Shown: positions 42,701-50,765 of the stretch, in pieces
Layout: each line of letters opens with the position of its first letter
Numbering within the stretch: position 1 is the first letter of the stretch
NCBI GenBank assembly: GCA_012516855.1
Contig: JAAYWB010000060.1
Location: forward strand, 21,086 to 85,085
Length of the DNA stretch: 64,000 nt
Direction: 5' to 3'
DNA from: Candidatus Cloacimonadota bacterium
GTDB taxonomy: Bacteria; Cloacimonadota; Cloacimonadia; Cloacimonadales; Cloacimonadaceae
Position numbers and translations under genes: made by a program
The notes under the pieces: generated by a model
Told to the model about the DNA's origin: nothing
The model's database searches: none
Seen by the model: only the letters and a program-made list of their open reading frames with translations

Positions 42701-42800
42701 TGTCTCGCACGCGAACAGCGAGGCGTCCGGTCGTGGCTGCTTCCAAAAAAGTGGCGCAACCGATTAACAGTATAAGCAGGATCAATGCAGTTTTTCGCAT
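39735..42800 (-). CDS. TonB-dependent outer-membrane receptor, first gene of the TonB/secretion operon
   Basis: A 1021-residue receptor. It has a signal peptide (about 1-20, KTALILLILLIGCATFLEA), a carboxypeptidase-regulatory-like domain (about 22-105; RLAVRVRDNAGKPLEYVNII), a plug (about 120-245; GIMALQAGVSNIGGELHVRGSRAN, DGQSVTDPVDGGSALQ, MTGGFPAEYGNAQAAVVNIV), and a long barrel ending VTFGVSFNF. About residues 455-485 hold acidic repeats (HNSDGVYSPDYNGDGISDADY) resembling calcium loops, shared with two other operon products. The ATG at 42800 with AGGGAGG eight bases upstream is preferred over 42863. It precedes exbB/exbD/exbD/tonB, so energisation is encoded in cis. The ligand is unknown. 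Confidence 0.88.
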   Translation of the reverse strand: MRKTALILLILLIGCATFLEAATTGRLAVRVRDNAGKPLEYVNIIVMRGNQRITGGQTDAKGSRILINIPPGMYTVKFSLIGYDSVTYTDVRIQVDQTASLSPVMKKAGVKIASVTVTAEQDVVGKDRTASERQIEMDRMSDVSVSDVAGIMALQAGVSNIGGELHVRGSRANEINFTVDGQSVTDPVDGGSALQVDTDAILDMKVMTGGFPAEYGNAQAAVVNIVTKDGDPFFSGKIEYNTDHIIGSGRNSDVVKFAIGGPIWALGSEKLRERLTFFFNGGGEWMDGRMKQYYVADPMSEYVFFDSLTGKYRQLLEYEYPVNDPYADRTRFLGIDFGNRNYNAYNVNLKTKFVISDIQRITLGIRGDRSLDYPFSWQNRYALDTYAVSETEQRQYVANYEYAFNPAMNIKVKGSYYQKDSKTGPRGIDRSNYLYMYDGLDPENPGEDYVDNVLLGNQGWDSVDHNSDGVYSPDYNGDGISDADYFDYSFWTYRIASVEDPRMVTGFTPPGYIYQFFQDDITTSASARADFEWQVNETHLAKTGLELIKHSIKKDQLQNFLNIYEDRFQASLKRKWNGMADFVPEYDADGNITNVPNELYSMYETDDGVLIPIYKPADYFKAAQEASGKRDGYQADPWQAAYYLQDKMVWEGMIVNAGLRLDLWYLGTKYKVLQDDASYREVDFDPSERWQLMLSPRLGVSHPITDRDVLRFAYNYQNQLPQMQFIFTSKTPADANVSDQTITVGNTKLEPQITKTYEVGLSHQLSDDYVLDMTAYYKNLYNYVSTMKVAKPGEEQIFWYQFISEDYGSARGIDVQLEKMMSNFNNWSVAYSLAWAQGNNSSTVIQDEATNLREFPLDWDVRHNLSLNYTFRIGRGEEFFVPFTDFILPVDDLSANINWSFASGAPYTPQSVEGNSMLDTNSARKKFTHQANLRITKGITLSQKMNLRLFMDVENLFGTRNVYTVYPKTGSELHTGSEPDLADANTGYTYPEVRFVYDKYIQNPSFWSNYRGVTFGVSFNF

Positions 42801-42897
42801 CGAAAAACCTCCCTTCTTGTATGGCTTTTTTACTCTTAATTCACGCTCTGTAAAGAAATACATTCATTCTCAACACAGTATTTCTACGTAGGATGCG

Positions 42898-42924
42898 ATT
42901 ATCTGGCTCAGCCAAAATCGTCAA
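42898..42924 (-). promoter_or_regulatory. Possible promoter of the TonB/secretion operon
   Basis: On the - strand TTGACG (42919-42924) and GATAAT (42898-42903, 5/6) are separated by 15 bases, slightly short. It lies about 100 bases before the receptor start, and no better pair was found between it and the gene. Confidence 0.4.
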
Positions 42925-43092
42925 GCATTTTTTCGCGAAATGTTTTGCGGGACTGTTTTTCACCCTTAATCTTGGCGCTCTAGAATCCGGATAAAATTCC
43001 CCTCTCTTCGTCTTTCCGTTTCTATGGATATTTCTGAGGAATCCGCCCTATTAAGGGCTGGATGGCTGTCTGCTTCTGCCTTTCCCGGGGTT

Positions 43093-43206
43093 AGGCCCTT
43101 TGCCCCTTCCCACTCACAACCCATTCACTTCCCGCTGAGTTCCCGCCTGTCAAACGGGAAGTCAACGGGAAGTAAGTGAGAGGCTAATTGGATAGGGCAA
43201 AGGGCC
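43093..43206. repeat. Dispersed palindromic element, family A, copy 2
   Basis: The outer arms ggccctttgccc (43095-43106) and gggcaaagggcc (43195-43206) are perfect 12-base complements. Between them lie ctcac/gtgag and the core cccgctgagttcccgcctg with caaacgggaa, as in copy 1 at 178-288. It is non-coding and sits between the receptor's upstream region and the end of purM. Confidence 0.75.
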
Positions 43207-43228
43207 GGTCAGGTTGGCCAAACCGGCC
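43203..43228 (-). terminator. Possible terminator hairpin downstream of purM
   Basis: ggccggt/accggcc (43203-43209, 43222-43228) with an inner ttggccaa forms a stable stem about 45 bases after the purM stop. Only a weak T stretch follows on the - strand, so its function as a terminator is uncertain. It abuts repeat copy 2. Confidence 0.4.
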
Positions 43229-43274
43229 TAACAGCATTCGCGGCAGGGGGTAAAAGTGGTTTGATGGGCCGGGG

Positions 43275-44309
43275 TCAGTCAATGATGAGGACTTTTTCAT
43301 CCGGGTCGCGGGATGTATCTATCTCTCCGATCACCAGCGACGAGGTGGCGGAGATGAATTCCGTGCTGAAAGCCGGATCGACAGCCGCGATCATGCCCAG
43401 GCCCAGATTGAAGGTTTCCAGCATTGTTTCCCGGCTCAGGCCGCCGGAGGTTTGCAGCCAGGTGAAGAGCGGCGGGATCTCGTGTTCAGCATAACTGACA
43501 ACTCCGCAGAGCCCCTCCGGGATGATGCGTTTTAGGTTTCCGGGAATGCCTCCGCCTGTGATGTGGGCCAGGCCATGCAGCCGCTCATCGTGGAGTAGCG
43601 GTTTTAGCATGGGCAGATAACTGCGGTGAACGCTGAGCAGCAGTTCCGCGACTGTGGCATCCAGTTCCGGAACTCTATCCGCGACGTCCAGGCCGAGGCG
43701 GTCAAACACGATCCTGCGAGCCAGGGAATAGCCGTTGGTGTGCAGCCCACTGCTGGGAATCCCTATGAGGATGTCGCCTTTTTTGATCCTGGCCGCGGGC
43801 AGCAGATGCTCTTTGTCCACCACGCCCACGATGGTGCCCACGAGGTCAAAATCGCTACCCTGATAGATGCCCGGCATTTCCGCCATCTCACCGCCGATGA
43901 GGGCGCAGCCGTTTTCCGAACAGGCTTTAGCCATGCCAGAGATGATCTGGACAACCATGTCCGGCTCCATTTTGCCCAGGCCGATGTAATCGAGAAAAAA
44001 CAAGGGCAGGGCGCCCTGGACGAGAATGTCGTTTACGCAGTGGTTTACCAGGTCCTGACCAATGGTGTCGAAGCGCCGGGCTTTGATCGCCACGCGGAGT
44101 TTGGTGCCCACGCCGTCTGTGCTGGACACCAGCACCGGTTCGCGGTATGAATCCTTGGGAAAGCGGTACAAGCCGCCGAAACTGCCCAACTCACTGAGCA
44201 CATTGGCGTTGTAGGTTCTGGCTACAATTCCCCGGATGGAATCAACGGCCTGTTCGCCGGCCTTGATGTCCACTCCCGAGCCGCGGTAGTCCATAGTGTC
44301 TTTGTTCAT
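43275..44309 (-). CDS. purM: Phosphoribosylformylglycinamidine cyclo-ligase (AIR synthetase)
   Basis: A 344-residue PurM enzyme, which closes the imidazole ring of AIR from FGAM with ATP in purine synthesis. Family motifs are present: YRGSGVDIKAGEQAV (about 8-22), SSTDGVGTKL (about 56-65), HCVNDILVQGALPLFFLDYIG (about 83-103), GGEMAEMPG, GIPSSGLHTNGYSLAR and HITGGGIPGN. It is normal in length and ends VLIID. The ATG at 44309 is chosen (PurM N-terminus, GAGG upstream); the frame from 44393 overlaps the kinase gene. It is the last gene of an eight-gene operon, 16 bases after the PfkB kinase. Confidence 0.95.
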   Translation of the reverse strand: MNKDTMDYRGSGVDIKAGEQAVDSIRGIVARTYNANVLSELGSFGGLYRFPKDSYREPVLVSSTDGVGTKLRVAIKARRFDTIGQDLVNHCVNDILVQGALPLFFLDYIGLGKMEPDMVVQIISGMAKACSENGCALIGGEMAEMPGIYQGSDFDLVGTIVGVVDKEHLLPAARIKKGDILIGIPSSGLHTNGYSLARRIVFDRLGLDVADRVPELDATVAELLLSVHRSYLPMLKPLLHDERLHGLAHITGGGIPGNLKRIIPEGLCGVVSYAEHEIPPLFTWLQTSGGLSRETMLETFNLGLGMIAAVDPAFSTEFISATSSLVIGEIDTSRDPDEKVLIID

Positions 44310-44325
44310 GCTGGTTTTGCCTCGA

Positions 44326-45216
44326 TCAAGCCCAGTTGCGCAACTGGTGGACTTTTTGCTGCAATTCCGAAAACTCCAGATTGACCAAGCCATCCACGCT
44401 GAAGGCGGACACGTTCTTGGCCGCGAGCACCGTTCCGAAACGGACGGCTTTACGAATCACGTATTTGTTCAATTCATCCTGGGTGGCTAGATAGCTCATG
44501 AAGCCCCCGGCAAAGCTGTCTCCGGCGCCGGTGGGGTCCTGGATCCGCTCCACCGGATAGGCCGGGGCGAAAAACAAATCGTCTGGCAAAATGGTTACGC
44601 TGCCGTATTCGCCGCGTTTGATCACCACGGCTTTCACACCCATTTCCAGAAGGTAGCGCCCGGCGGCAAAGATGCTGTCCAGGCCTGTGTACTGGCGGAT
44701 TTCGTCTTCATTGATGAAGACGATGTCCACCTTGCGGATCACCTCGGAAAGAAGTTCCGGACACAGTGATATCCAGTAGTTCATGGTGTCGCAGGCTGCC
44801 CACTTGTAGCTTTCGATCTGGTTCAGCACCTGCAACTGCAGTTGGGGGTGGATATTGGCCAGAAGCAGGCTGCGGCAGCTTCTGCAGGAGGGGGGAAGCT
44901 GAGGCGAAAAATCCGCGAAGACGTTCAGATCGGTGCTAAGGGTATCCGCCTGGCTCCACTGGCGGTAAGCGCCGCTCCAGCGGAAGGTTTTTCCGGGCTT
45001 GGTTTCGAGACCGTCCAGGTTGACCTTGTGGGCCTCAAGCAGTTCTACCCCGCGTGCGGGGTAATCTTCGCCCACGACACCCACAATGTAGGTGGGGCCA
45101 AAATATGAGGCGGCTAGGGAAGCATAGACGGCAGAACCGCCCAAGGCATCTTCAACTTTGCCGTGCGGAGTCTCGATCGTGTCCAGTGCGACCGAGCCGA
45201 CGATCACCAGGCTCAT
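44326..45216 (-). CDS. PfkB/ribokinase-family sugar or nucleoside kinase
   Basis: A 296-residue cytosolic kinase. N-terminal sugar-binding signature GGSAVYASLAASYFGPTYIVGVVGEDYP (about 26-53); C-terminal PfkB signature DPTGAGDSFAGGFMSYLA (about 230-247) with the catalytic Asp and anion hole; NEDEIRQYTG in between. The family phosphorylates sugars, fructose-phosphates or nucleosides; no substrate can be assigned, although adenosine-kinase-like activity would suit its purM neighbour. Its ATG shares one base with the stop of the small membrane gene. Confidence 0.88.
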   Translation of the reverse strand: MSLVIVGSVALDTIETPHGKVEDALGGSAVYASLAASYFGPTYIVGVVGEDYPARGVELLEAHKVNLDGLETKPGKTFRWSGAYRQWSQADTLSTDLNVFADFSPQLPPSCRSCRSLLLANIHPQLQLQVLNQIESYKWAACDTMNYWISLCPELLSEVIRKVDIVFINEDEIRQYTGLDSIFAAGRYLLEMGVKAVVIKRGEYGSVTILPDDLFFAPAYPVERIQDPTGAGDSFAGGFMSYLATQDELNKYVIRKAVRFGTVLAAKNVSAFSVDGLVNLEFSELQQKVHQLRNWA

Positions 45217-45443
45217 TAAAGGGCTTCTCCGTCCGGCTGGGGCTGAGTTTGGGGCGCTTGGGAACTGTCGGGCGCTGTGTATTCGATGCTGGGCAATTCT
45301 TTCTCACCCACTTTGTTCAGCCTGTTCAGCACGATGAAGATCGCGATGAGCGCCAGTACCATGATTGCCAGACGTTTCCAGTCGTAGGTTTTTTTGCGTT
45401 TGTCCTGCCAGCGTTCGCGGTATTTTTCATCCAGATCGGTCAT
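45216..45443 (-). CDS. Small single-span membrane protein, unknown function
   Basis: A 75-residue protein: a strongly charged N-terminus (DEKYRERWQDKRKKTYDWKR), one membrane helix (about 24-41, LAIMVLALIAIFIVLNRL), and a hydrophilic Pro/Gln-rich tail. By the positive-inside rule the N-terminus is cytoplasmic. It sits 18 bases after the aminotransferase gene and overlaps the kinase start by one base, so it is translated within the operon. I do not recognise a family. Confidence 0.7.
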   Translation of the reverse strand: MTDLDEKYRERWQDKRKKTYDWKRLAIMVLALIAIFIVLNRLNKVGEKELPSIEYTAPDSSQAPQTQPQPDGEAL

Positions 45444-45461
45444 AATGGTCCTCTTTTCTGG

Positions 45462-46664
45462 TCAGCGCGCCAGTTCGCCCAGGAATTTGGCGAAGCGTTC
45501 CACGCCTTTTTGGAGGTTTTCCATGCTGTTGGCATAGGAAAATCTTACGTTGGAGGGGATGCCGAAGGAATCGCCGGAAACGAGCGCCACGTGGTGCTTT
45601 TCCAGCAGGGCCTGGCAAAACTGGTCTCCATCCTTGATGCTCTGGCTGTTGTTGCTCAGATACCAGGAGATGTTCGGCATGATGTAGAAAGCTCCCTGGG
45701 GCTTGAAACAGGACACGTGGGGCAGCTTGCTCAGTTCGGCATAGAGGAAATCGCGGCGCTTTTCAAACTCCGCGCGCATATTTTCAATGGAGTCGTCTTC
45801 CTCGGCGAGGGCGGTCACGCAGGCTTTCTGGGTGATGGAGTTCACGCAGGAGGTGGCGTGAGCCTGAACCCTGCCAGCGGCCGCTATGATATGGGCCGGG
45901 CCAGCGGCGTAGCCAAGCCTCCAGCCGGTCATGGCATAAGCTTTTGAAACGCCGTTGATCACCACGGTCCGGGCTTTGATTTCCTCGTTCAGGGAGGCGA
46001 TGGAAATGTGCTTGATCCCGTCGTAAACCAAGCGTTCGTAGATTTCGTCCGAAACCACCAGGATGTCGTTTTTCACGCAGATGGCGGCGATGGCTTCCAG
46101 TTCCTGCCTGGTGTAAACGGCTCCAGTGGGATTGTTGGGGCTGTTCAGCAGCAGCACTTTGGCGCAGGGGTTGGCTGCGATGGCCTGGTTCAGTGAATCC
46201 GCGGTGAGTTTGTAGGAATCTTCCTCAAAAGTGGGCACGATCACCGGTTCGGCGTTGGCTAGCATTGCCTGGTAGGGATAGCTGACCCAGTAGGGTGCGG
46301 GCATCAGCACCTGGTCCTGGGCATCGCAGACCGCGATCAGGATGTTTACGATGGAAGCTTTGGCGCCAGGTGAGACCAGCACTTCTTTGGGTTCGTAAGC
46401 CAGTCCGTTGTCCCGCTCGAGCTTGTCACAAATGGCCTGGCGGAGTTCGATGATGCCGGGGTTGGCGGTGTAGCGGGTGAAGTTTGCCTCAAGGGCGGCA
46501 TGAGCCGACTTTTTGATGTATTCGGGGGTATTGAAATCGGGCTCACCCACGCCGAAATTCACCACGTCGATGCCGGAGGCCATCATCTCCTTGGCCCTGG
46601 CTGAAAGGGTGAGAGTGGGGGAGGGTTTTACCAGTTTGATTCGGTTTGATATTTTTATAGCCAT
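45462..46664 (-). CDS. Class I PLP-dependent aspartate aminotransferase
   Basis: A 400-residue cytosolic fold-type I aminotransferase of the AspAT I-gamma type. Features are the FGVGEPDFNTPEYI start, the APYWVSYP substrate loop (about 121), NSPNNPTGAVY (about 174-184), the PLP lysine in VSKAYAMTGWRLGY (Lys about 238), and the Arg of RFSYANS near the end. It interconverts aspartate/oxaloacetate with glutamate/2-oxoglutarate, and related members act on other amino acids. It follows pta by four bases. An amino-acid-fermenting lifestyle would suit this pairing, but that is inference. Confidence 0.9.
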   Translation of the reverse strand: MAIKISNRIKLVKPSPTLTLSARAKEMMASGIDVVNFGVGEPDFNTPEYIKKSAHAALEANFTRYTANPGIIELRQAICDKLERDNGLAYEPKEVLVSPGAKASIVNILIAVCDAQDQVLMPAPYWVSYPYQAMLANAEPVIVPTFEEDSYKLTADSLNQAIAANPCAKVLLLNSPNNPTGAVYTRQELEAIAAICVKNDILVVSDEIYERLVYDGIKHISIASLNEEIKARTVVINGVSKAYAMTGWRLGYAAGPAHIIAAAGRVQAHATSCVNSITQKACVTALAEEDDSIENMRAEFEKRRDFLYAELSKLPHVSCFKPQGAFYIMPNISWYLSNNSQSIKDGDQFCQALLEKHHVALVSGDSFGIPSNVRFSYANSMENLQKGVERFAKFLGELAR

Positions 46665-46668
46665 GTCT

Positions 46669-47676
46669 TTATCCTTTTCTTTTGTTATTTTGGGCCATCA
46701 ACAGCACCAGCACGCAGGTGTGAACTATATCTTCAGAGGAACAGCCGCGGGAGAGGTCACAAACCGGGGCGTCCAGGCCCTGGATGATGGGGCCGATGGC
46801 TTCTGCTTTGGCAAAACGCTGCACCAGCTTGTAGCCGATGTTGCCGGATTGCAGGTCTGGGAAAATAAGGGTGTTGGCCTGTCCGGCCACTTTGCTGTCT
46901 GGAGCTTTCATTTTGGCAATGTTGGGAACGATCGCCGCGTCCAACTGCATCTCGCCGTCGAAATCGAAATCAACCTGGCGTTCGCCCAGGATTTTAACCG
47001 TTTGCTGGACTTTTTCCACATTTTCGTGCTGGGCACTGCCCCGGGTGGAAAATGACAGCAAAGCCACCTTGGGTTCGTCGCCCAAAATGGCTCTGCGCGT
47101 TGAGGCAGTGCTGAATGCGATATCAGCCAGCTGTTCCGGGTCAGGATCAGGCACCACGGCGCAATCTGCGAAGAGATAGACCCGGTCTTCCCCCATGTAG
47201 TCATTCACCACCATTATGAAACAGCTGGAAACGGTTTTGATGCCGCTGGTGACGCCCACCACCTGCAGAGCCGCGCGCAGGACATCGGCTGTGGTGTTGG
47301 CGGCGCCGGCCACCATGCCATCAGCGTATCCGAACTTCACCAACAGGGTGCCAAAATACAGTTCATTCAGAACTGTCTGGCTTGCCTGCTCGCGAGTGAC
47401 GCCTTTCTCTTTGCGCTTCTCATAATAGAAATCCGCGAATTTGCCGATTTCTGGAAAGTTGGCAGGATCGATCACAGTGGCCCGGCTGAGGTCAAGTTCC
47501 AGAGTCTTTTCCCGGGTTTTGATCTCTTCCGGTTTGCCCACCAGGACGATGTCTGCCAAACCCTCAGCCAAAATTGCATGCGCGGCCTGAAGCGTCCTGG
47601 TGTCGGCACTTTCAGGCAGCACGATCCGCCCTTCGATGAGTTTGGCCTTGGCCTTTAACTCGGTGAGGATATCCAT
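46669..47676 (-). CDS. pta: Phosphate acetyltransferase (or phosphate butyryltransferase)
   Basis: A 335-residue single-domain PTA/PTB enzyme converting acetyl-CoA and phosphate to acetyl phosphate and CoA. Motifs: RIVLPESADTRTLQAA (about 17-32), the conserved DGMVAGAANTTADVLRAAL (about 128-146), SSCFIMVV, FADCAVVPDPDPEQLADIA, and the C-terminal ANTLIFPDLQSGNIGYKLVQRFAKAEAIGP-type segment. The length matches the short Pta class without the N-terminal regulatory domains. No acetate kinase lies nearby. It lies three bases after glyS. The specificity for acetyl over butyryl groups is likely but not proven. Confidence 0.92.
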   Translation of the reverse strand: MDILTELKAKAKLIEGRIVLPESADTRTLQAAHAILAEGLADIVLVGKPEEIKTREKTLELDLSRATVIDPANFPEIGKFADFYYEKRKEKGVTREQASQTVLNELYFGTLLVKFGYADGMVAGAANTTADVLRAALQVVGVTSGIKTVSSCFIMVVNDYMGEDRVYLFADCAVVPDPDPEQLADIAFSTASTRRAILGDEPKVALLSFSTRGSAQHENVEKVQQTVKILGERQVDFDFDGEMQLDAAIVPNIAKMKAPDSKVAGQANTLIFPDLQSGNIGYKLVQRFAKAEAIGPIIQGLDAPVCDLSRGCSSEDIVHTCVLVLLMAQNNKRKG

Positions 47677-47679
47677 ACT

Positions 47680-49791
47680 CTATGCTCCATTTTTATCATT
47701 ATCTATCACGATGCGCGAAATGTCCGCCACGCGCAGGAATTCATTTTTGACCTCGCTCAAGAGGGCATAGCGGTTTCCACGCAGGTTTGGATCATCACAG
47801 TTGACCAGCACTGCGTCGAAAAAGTTGCTGGTGTTGGCACCGTAGCCAACCAGATGGTTAATCGCCTGCTGATAATCGCAACCTGCCAGGCTGCCGGTGA
47901 TTTTTGTTCGCAGAGTCTGCAGCGAGGAATAGAGATTTTTTTCCGCTTTCGCTGTAAACAGCGATGGTTCCAGAGCCGGAACGCGCTCCACTTTTTCGAT
48001 GATGTTGGCTACCCGTTTGTAGTTGTTCACGAGGTCGTGGAAGTCTTCCCGGCTGCGGGAGCTTTGCAAAACCTCCCCCCGTGTTTTCAGGTCAGTCAGG
48101 TTACCAAGTGAAAGGTGCATCAGGCTGTCGATCACGTCATAATCCAAACCCAACTGGCGCAGCAACCACTCAACCCGCAGGCGGAAAAAGGCCTGAACAT
48201 CGCTGTGGGCGGTGGAAGTAAGCTCTGACCGTTGTTCCACCAGGTTCAAGGTATAATCGATAAGTTCGGATAAATTGATGCTCCAGCCGCGTTCCACTAT
48301 GATCTGCACCACTCCGTTGGCCGCTCTGCGTAGGGCAAAGGGGTCCGCGGAGCCGGTTGGGACCTGGCCAATGCCGATTATTCCGCACACGCTGTCCATT
48401 TTATCGGCCACGGCAACAATTGCCCCAATGAGGGTTTGGGGCAGCCCGTCATTGGTGCCCCGGGGCTGGTAATGTTCGTGAATGGCTTCCGCCACCCGGC
48501 TGTCTTCACCGCTGGCCAGGGCGTAATGCTTGCCGATATATCCCTGCAGCCTGGTGAATTCTTTCTCTCCCAACATCGTGGTGACCAGGTCCGCCTTGCA
48601 AAGCAGCGCTGTCCGTTTGGCCAGAGCCGTGTTTTCTTCGTCGAGGCACAGCCGACGGCAGATTTCCCCTGTGATCTGGCCAACGCGCTCCGTCTTGTCT
48701 GCCAGCGTGCCGAGCTTGGATTGGAACACAACTTCGTGTAACTGCTCCACATAAGCTTCCAAGGGTTTCCTGGTGTCTTCCTGATAATACCAGAGGGCGT
48801 CCGCGAGCCTCGCTGCCACAACCTTTTCATTGCCTTTGCGGATGAGGTCTGAATACTCGGGGTCGCCGTTTGAGATGAACACGAATTTGTTGCTCAGACG
48901 GCCTTCCGCGTCCTGAACGGAATAGTATTTCTGGTTTTGGCTTATCGTGGAAGTGATGATCTTTTCAGGCAGTGAAAGGAATTCCGGGCTGAATTCACCC
49001 ACCACCGCAGTGGGCATTTCCACCAGATCGGTTACCGTGTCCGTAAGGCGTTCATCTTCAACCACCTTGAATCCCATTCCCGGGTTCACGGAGGCAAGCT
49101 CAGCCACCAGTTTTTCCCGTCGGGCGGCTCTGTCTGCCATCACGGCATTGCTGGAAAGAACCTGAAGATACTCATCCGCGGAGTTTATCTCCAGCGGCCT
49201 GTCAAGCCCCAGAAACCGGTTCCCGAAGCTATGTTTGCCGCTCTTGACCCCACCAGCTTCCACCTCAAGGACTTCATCCCCCCAAAGCACACAGAGCCAG
49301 CGCAACGGACGGGACAGGGCAAGGCGGGAACTGTTCCATATCATGGTTTTGGGGTAGGGAATGTGGTTCAGAAGGTCCGGAATCCATTCCTGCAGGATTT
49401 CTGCAGTGTTCCGGCCTGGCTTAATGTATTTGAGGGCAATGAATACGCCTTTGTCGGTTGTTTCTATTTGGAGGTCTTTGGCTTCGGCGTTGTTCTTTTT
49501 TAGGAAGCCCAAAGCCGCGGGGAGAAGGTTGCCGTCCGCGTCGTAGGCTATCTTTTTTGCCGGGCCGGTTTTGTTCACCTGGATATCCGGCTGGGTGCTC
49601 TGAACCTGGCGCGCGATGAGAAACATGCGCCGGGGGGTCGAACCGGTCATCAGTTCAGAGTATTGCAAACCCACGTCCCGCATCAGATTCTGAAAAGAGG
49701 ACTGGATGAATTCCACCGCCGGTTGTAAATGGGGTGCGGGAACCTCCTCGGTTCCAATTTCCATCAGAAAATCACGCGTCAAAGCTTTCAC
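47680..49791 (-). CDS. glyS: Glycyl-tRNA synthetase beta subunit
   Basis: A 703-residue GlyS, the tRNA-binding beta subunit of the bacterial alpha2beta2 glycyl-tRNA synthetase. Hallmarks are FLMEIGTEEVPAPHL (8-22), PKTMIW, SLPEKIITSTISQNQKYYSV (about 270-290), a degenerate HD-type segment (AEAIHEHYQPRG) and a C-terminal DALR-like helical region. The start used is GTG (49789-49791) without an obvious Shine-Dalgarno; an ATG nine codons downstream is possible. The alpha subunit gene glyQ, normally adjacent, is not in the window. It lies 11 bases after a PorV-like gene and three before pta. Confidence 0.93.
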   Translation of the reverse strand: MKALTRDFLMEIGTEEVPAPHLQPAVEFIQSSFQNLMRDVGLQYSELMTGSTPRRMFLIARQVQSTQPDIQVNKTGPAKKIAYDADGNLLPAALGFLKKNNAEAKDLQIETTDKGVFIALKYIKPGRNTAEILQEWIPDLLNHIPYPKTMIWNSSRLALSRPLRWLCVLWGDEVLEVEAGGVKSGKHSFGNRFLGLDRPLEINSADEYLQVLSSNAVMADRAARREKLVAELASVNPGMGFKVVEDERLTDTVTDLVEMPTAVVGEFSPEFLSLPEKIITSTISQNQKYYSVQDAEGRLSNKFVFISNGDPEYSDLIRKGNEKVVAARLADALWYYQEDTRKPLEAYVEQLHEVVFQSKLGTLADKTERVGQITGEICRRLCLDEENTALAKRTALLCKADLVTTMLGEKEFTRLQGYIGKHYALASGEDSRVAEAIHEHYQPRGTNDGLPQTLIGAIVAVADKMDSVCGIIGIGQVPTGSADPFALRRAANGVVQIIVERGWSINLSELIDYTLNLVEQRSELTSTAHSDVQAFFRLRVEWLLRQLGLDYDVIDSLMHLSLGNLTDLKTRGEVLQSSRSREDFHDLVNNYKRVANIIEKVERVPALEPSLFTAKAEKNLYSSLQTLRTKITGSLAGCDYQQAINHLVGYGANTSNFFDAVLVNCDDPNLRGNRYALLSEVKNEFLRVADISRIVIDNDKNGA

Positions 49792-49802
49792 CGGAACAGG
49801 GT

Positions 49803-50765
49803 TCAGAATTCGTAGCTGAGGCTGATCTGGTTGATCCAGCCCAGGTCTCCGTATGAAGAAACGCCGTAATCGACCCGGTAATTGTTCCAGTTCCAGCCCA
49901 CGCCCAGGGACAATCCTGAAAGAAAGGCGAAAGTGCCGCCGTTGTAGCCGTCACCGGCATTGGTCCTGAAACCTCCCCGCAGGTCGAAAGCGGGCGTCAG
50001 TCCATATTCAACCCCGGCTTTGGCAACTATGTCTTCTCCGGTGGCTTTGACAATGTCGAGGCTGGCCATCAGCCTGGGGTTGAAATCGTATGTCATGCCG
50101 GCGGCGAAGGTGAAAGGCAGCTTTTCCTTATAATCGGAACCGGTGTAGCGGGTTATCTGCAGGCCGATGTTGCGCAGGCTGATCCCCACTTTGAGCTTTT
50201 CGCTTGCGGGATGGTGGATGAGGCCCAGGTCCAGCATCGCGGCTGTGGAGGAACTGCTGTCAATCTGGTCGTAGATCAATTTCAGGGTCCCGCCAAGGTC
50301 CACAGCGTCGGAGATGTATTTGGCCAGGGAGGCGCTGGCAACAATGTTGTTGGCCCCAAAGGTCTCTCCGGTCGAAACCAAGTCGCCGTTCTGGTCCACC
50401 TCAGTGCGTTCCATCCTGCCCATGTTCATGTATTTGAGGGCAAAACCCCAGGCCGTGAAGCGGTCTTTGGGCCAGAGATACTGCAATTGGCCGCCCTGCG
50501 AACCCACGAAAGAGTTGGTATAGGTGGTCCCGACCTCGTTTCCGTCGATTTTGATGATCGAGGCCGGGTTGAAATGCAGACCGTCCGGATTGCCGGTTTC
50601 GCCGGTGAGAGCCTGGCCCATGGCGATGGCCCGGGCCGAATAGACGTTTTTCAGGCTGGCGAACCCGGTGGTTCCGGCTTCGTCGTTCACCGCCAGCAAG
50701 GGCAGCAAACCAAAGCTAAGCATTAATGCTGTCAGTAATGACTTCTTCAATCGTAAGCACGTCAT
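49803..50765 (-). CDS. PorV/UPF0164-like outer-membrane protein 2
   Basis: A 320-residue beta-barrel protein: signal peptide (about 7-26, KSLLTALMLSFGLLPLLA), then the family segment ASLKNVYSARAIAMGQALTGETGNPDGLHFNPASI, amphipathic strands throughout, and a terminal aromatic (ISLSYEF). It is shorter than the PorV-like protein at 33156 and lacks its acidic loops. AAGGGA eight bases before the ATG at 50765 supports that start, giving a 50-base overlap with the PtsN-like gene. Its place in an operon with glyS and pta is not functionally obvious; it may assist export of sorting-domain proteins. Confidence 0.75.
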   Translation of the reverse strand: MTCLRLKKSLLTALMLSFGLLPLLAVNDEAGTTGFASLKNVYSARAIAMGQALTGETGNPDGLHFNPASIIKIDGNEVGTTYTNSFVGSQGGQLQYLWPKDRFTAWGFALKYMNMGRMERTEVDQNGDLVSTGETFGANNIVASASLAKYISDAVDLGGTLKLIYDQIDSSSSTAAMLDLGLIHHPASEKLKVGISLRNIGLQITRYTGSDYKEKLPFTFAAGMTYDFNPRLMASLDIVKATGEDIVAKAGVEYGLTPAFDLRGGFRTNAGDGYNGGTFAFLSGLSLGVGWNWNNYRVDYGVSSYGDLGWINQISLSYEF

